A DNA stretch of 15,713 bases from CAYNLY01 sp964398225. Lineage in GTDB: Bacteria > Pseudomonadota > Zetaproteobacteria > Mariprofundales > Mariprofundaceae. The DNA is taken from NCBI GenBank assembly GCA_964398225.1, contig CAYNLY010000036.1, positions 1 through 15,713 on the forward strand. Direction: 5' to 3'. This document shows positions 13,878 through 15,713 of this stretch, in pieces. The notes beneath the pieces are model-generated. The model was not told the origin of the DNA. It saw nothing but the letters and a program-made list of their open reading frames with translations, and searched no databases. Position numbers and translations under genes: made by a program. The stretch's first letter is position 1, and each line of letters opens with the position of its first letter.

Positions 13878-14807
13878 ATGCTGCTGCGCCTGGTTGCCGT
13901 TCGTTGCGCCGAGGCCGTGCCGACGCTGCTCGGCGTGGCCACGCTCGTGTTTTTCCTGCTCCATCTCGTGCCCGGGGATCCGGTGGATGCGCTTCTTGGC
14001 GAAACGGCGCTGCCGGCCGACCGCGCCGCGCTCCGGGAAGCCCTGCGCCTCGACGAGCCTCTCGGCCGGCAGTATCTGGATTTTCTCGAGGGGCTTGCCC
14101 GCGGCGACTGGGGATCGAGCCTCGTGGACGGGCGGCCGGTGTTCGAACGCATCCGCGAACGCGTGCCGGCCACGGCCAGGCTTGCCGCGGCAAGCCTTTT
14201 GCTTGCGCTGGCGCTGGCGCTTCCGCTCGGATACTGGGCGGCCCGCCATCGCGGCCGGGCGCCGGATAGGCTGGCGATGAGCTTCTCGCTTCTGGGTGTG
14301 TCGATTCCCAACTTCTGGCTCGGCCCGATGCTGATGCTGGTCTTCGCGGTCTGGCTGGGCTGGTTCCCGGTTTCGGGACAGGAGGAGCCCGGCGCGATCG
14401 TGCTGCCGGCCGTCACGCTGGGCACGGCGCTGGCGGCGGTGCTCGCGCGCATGGCGCGCTCGGCGTGGCTGGAGGCCTGGGGGCACGATGCGATGCGGAC
14501 GATGCGCGCCTTCGGTATGGGCGAGCGCGCGCTGTGGTTCCGGCACGCGGCGCGTCTGGCCGCGATCCCGGTCGTGACGATGTTCGCGCTCCAGCTGGGC
14601 GCGGTGCTCGGAGGCGCGGTGATCACGGAGACGGTGTTCGACTGGCCGGGGCTGGGGCTGCTCACGATCGAGGCGATCCAGCGGCGGGACTATCCGCTGG
14701 TTCAGGGATGCGTGCTCGTGATCGCGGCGTTCTACGTGCTCGCCAATCTTCTCGCCGATCTTCTGGGCCTGATGCTGGATCCGAGGCAGCGGCATGTCCG
14801 GGCTTGA
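13878..14807 (+). CDS. DppB/OppB-type ABC transporter permease
   Basis: The 309-residue inner-membrane subunit starts with the family N-terminus (RCAEAVPTLLGVATLVFFLLHLVPGDPVDALLG), followed by a periplasmic loop (LDEPLGRQYLDFLEGLARGDWGSS) and transmembrane segments at about 98-122, 134-160, 172-190, 230-255 and 275-300. The EAA-type loop that contacts the ATPase lies around HDAMRTMRAFGMGERALWFRHA. ETVFDWPGLGLLTIEAIQRRDYPLVQG is the DppB signature. No substrate-binding protein or ATPase is in the window. The Shine-Dalgarno is weak; ATG 13878 lies 44 bases after the EAL-HDOD stop. The 3' end overlaps the partner permease by 14 bases. Dipeptide, oligopeptide, nickel or muropeptide are all possible substrates. 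Confidence 0.93.
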   Translation: MLLRLVAVRCAEAVPTLLGVATLVFFLLHLVPGDPVDALLGETALPADRAALREALRLDEPLGRQYLDFLEGLARGDWGSSLVDGRPVFERIRERVPATARLAAASLLLALALALPLGYWAARHRGRAPDRLAMSFSLLGVSIPNFWLGPMLMLVFAVWLGWFPVSGQEEPGAIVLPAVTLGTALAAVLARMARSAWLEAWGHDAMRTMRAFGMGERALWFRHAARLAAIPVVTMFALQLGAVLGGAVITETVFDWPGLGLLTIEAIQRRDYPLVQGCVLVIAAFYVLANLLADLLGLMLDPRQRHVRA

Positions 14808-15612
14808 CCGCAGGCTGATCATCCTCTGCCTTGCCTGGCCGGCGCTCGTTTCGATGCTCGCCGCCATGCAGGGCTGGGATGCGCACGCGGTCGATCTCGA
14901 TCACGTGCTGGAGGGCACCGGCGGCGGCCACTGGCTGGGCACCGATGCGCTCGGTCGGGACGTGCTGGCGCGGCTGGCCGAGGGGCTGCGGGTATCGCTT
15001 CTGGTCGGCGCGGCCGTGATTGCGCTGGGCGCGCTGATCGGGATTTCGCTGGGGCTCGCCGCCGGATGGTTCGGGGGCTGGTTCGACGCGCTTGCGATGC
15101 GGGCGGCCGACATCGCGCTGTCGTTTCCGGGGCTGCTGCTGGCGATCGCCTTGGCGGCGATGCTCGGCCCTGGCGTGGACAAGCTCGTGATCGCGCTTGC
15201 CGCCGTCGGCTGGGTCGGCTTTGCCCGGCTGGCGCGCGCCCAGACGCTGTCGCTGAAGGCGGCGCCGTTCGTCGAGGCGGCGCGGGCGATGGCCGTGCCC
15301 GTTCCCCGGATCCTGTTCCGGCATCTGCTTCCGAACATCGCGGCGCCGCTGCTCGTCGAGGCGAGTTTCGGGCTGGCCGCCGTGATGATCGGTGAGGCCG
15401 GGCTGTCGTTTCTCGGCATCGGCGTGCAGCCGCCCGATGCCTCGCTGGGCACGATGATCCGCGAGGGCACCCGGCTGATGCTCGTGCAGCCGATGCTCGT
15501 CGTCTGGCCGGGGCTCACCCTGTTTGCGCTCGTGATGGCCGCCAACCTCGCCGGCGACGCGCTGCGCGACCGGCTGGACGTTCGCCTGCCCGAGCACGGG
15601 GCTCCGGCATGA
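14794..15612 (+). CDS. DppC/OppC-type ABC transporter permease
   Basis: The 272-residue partner of the preceding permease has one N-terminal transmembrane helix (about 8-26), then HWLGTDALGRDVLARLAEGLRVSLLVG, which is the DppC signature. Its EAA loop is PFVEAARAMAVPVPRILFRHLLPN, and GEAGLSFLGIGVQPPDASLGTMI is typical. It overlaps the first permease by 14 bases and its stop TGA overlaps the ATG of nagZ (ATGA), so all three should be translated as a coupled unit. It is somewhat shorter than E. coli DppC because of a short cytosolic N-terminus. Confidence 0.93.
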   Translation: MSGLDRRLIILCLAWPALVSMLAAMQGWDAHAVDLDHVLEGTGGGHWLGTDALGRDVLARLAEGLRVSLLVGAAVIALGALIGISLGLAAGWFGGWFDALAMRAADIALSFPGLLLAIALAAMLGPGVDKLVIALAAVGWVGFARLARAQTLSLKAAPFVEAARAMAVPVPRILFRHLLPNIAAPLLVEASFGLAAVMIGEAGLSFLGIGVQPPDASLGTMIREGTRLMLVQPMLVVWPGLTLFALVMAANLAGDALRDRLDVRLPEHGAPA

Positions 15613-15713
15613 TCGAGCGGCTTGTGATCGGCCTTTCGGGACCCAGGCTTACGGACCGGGAGCGCCGGTGGCTTGCCGCGCATCCGCCGCTTGGCGTCAT
15701 TCTGTTCGCGCGC
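15609..15713 (+). CDS. nagZ: Beta-N-acetylhexosaminidase NagZ, 3' end outside window
   Basis: Only the first 35 residues are visible. They follow the NagZ N-terminal pattern (GLSGPRLTDRERRWLAAHPPLGVILFAR, the L/G-rich LTxxER...PLGGVILF type start). NagZ is a cytosolic glycoside hydrolase family 3 enzyme that removes N-acetylglucosamine from anhydro-muropeptides during peptidoglycan recycling. The ATG overlaps the permease stop (ATGA). The catalytic residues lie beyond the window, so the call rests on this N-terminus. Confidence 0.75.
   Translation, partial: MIERLVIGLSGPRLTDRERRWLAAHPPLGVILFAR

Noticed and set aside
1..15713. Mobile elements, CRISPR arrays, tRNA or rRNA genes, long direct or inverted repeats.
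   Set aside because: I saw no transposase-like frame, regular repeat-spacer pattern or tRNA arms. Gene content and base composition look like core chromosome throughout.

Overview
This very GC-rich window has compact gene packing, GTG starts alongside ATG, and long open frames on the antisense strand of real genes. Its gene content (ubiG, lptD, surA, pdxA, algH/yqgE, uup, a ycgN-type protein, nagZ) points to an aerobic, ubiquinone-using, LPS-bearing Gram-negative of the Pseudomonadota. Gammaproteobacteria is my best guess, from the style of UbiG, Uup, the CobC-like phosphatase and the EAL-HDOD protein, but no rRNA or other decisive marker is present. There is no tRNA, rRNA, CRISPR array, insertion sequence or phage gene, and no gene-free stretch longer than about 110 bases.

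Left block, plus strand, 1-3826. The window opens inside a Spy/CpxP-like periplasmic helical protein that ends at a strong intrinsic terminator. A tight operon follows: uup (ABC-F ATPase), a gamma-glutamylcyclotransferase-like enzyme, a YcgN-type cysteine-cluster protein, a thioredoxin-fold [2Fe-2S] ferredoxin and a 59-residue protein of unknown function. These genes overlap or lie 1-7 bases apart. The last one shares its stop (CTAG) with folE on the opposite strand.

Middle, 3823-5759. folE (GTP cyclohydrolase I, minus) is divergent from a CobC-like histidine phosphatase (plus). The phosphatase is followed by a prolyl-4-hydroxylase-like 2-oxoglutarate/Fe(II) oxygenase, whose end overlaps the next minus-strand operon by 10 bases.

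Envelope operon, minus strand, 12504 down to 5750: ubiG, lptD, surA, pdxA, algH and a WrbA-like flavodoxin, in one run with gaps from +41 to -16 bases. The core lptD-surA-pdxA is the classical outer-membrane assembly cluster. The usual downstream ksgA/rsmA is absent, algH and a flavodoxin take that place, and ubiG sits at the front. Two proteins here are unusual. SurA is about 150 residues longer than normal because it carries a C-terminal NTF2-like domain of the kind seen at the end of some L,D-transpeptidase-type proteins. LptD has only two cysteines, enough for a single inter-domain disulfide instead of the two of E. coli.

Right block, plus strand, 12613-15713. An EAL-HDOD signalling protein lies behind a near-perfect sigma-54 (-24/-12) promoter candidate. 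It is followed by two DppB/DppC-type ABC permeases and the start of nagZ, the last three translationally coupled. The coupling suggests that the transporter serves peptide or muropeptide recycling. The best candidates for something undescribed are the SurA-NTF2 fusion and the permease-nagZ unit.
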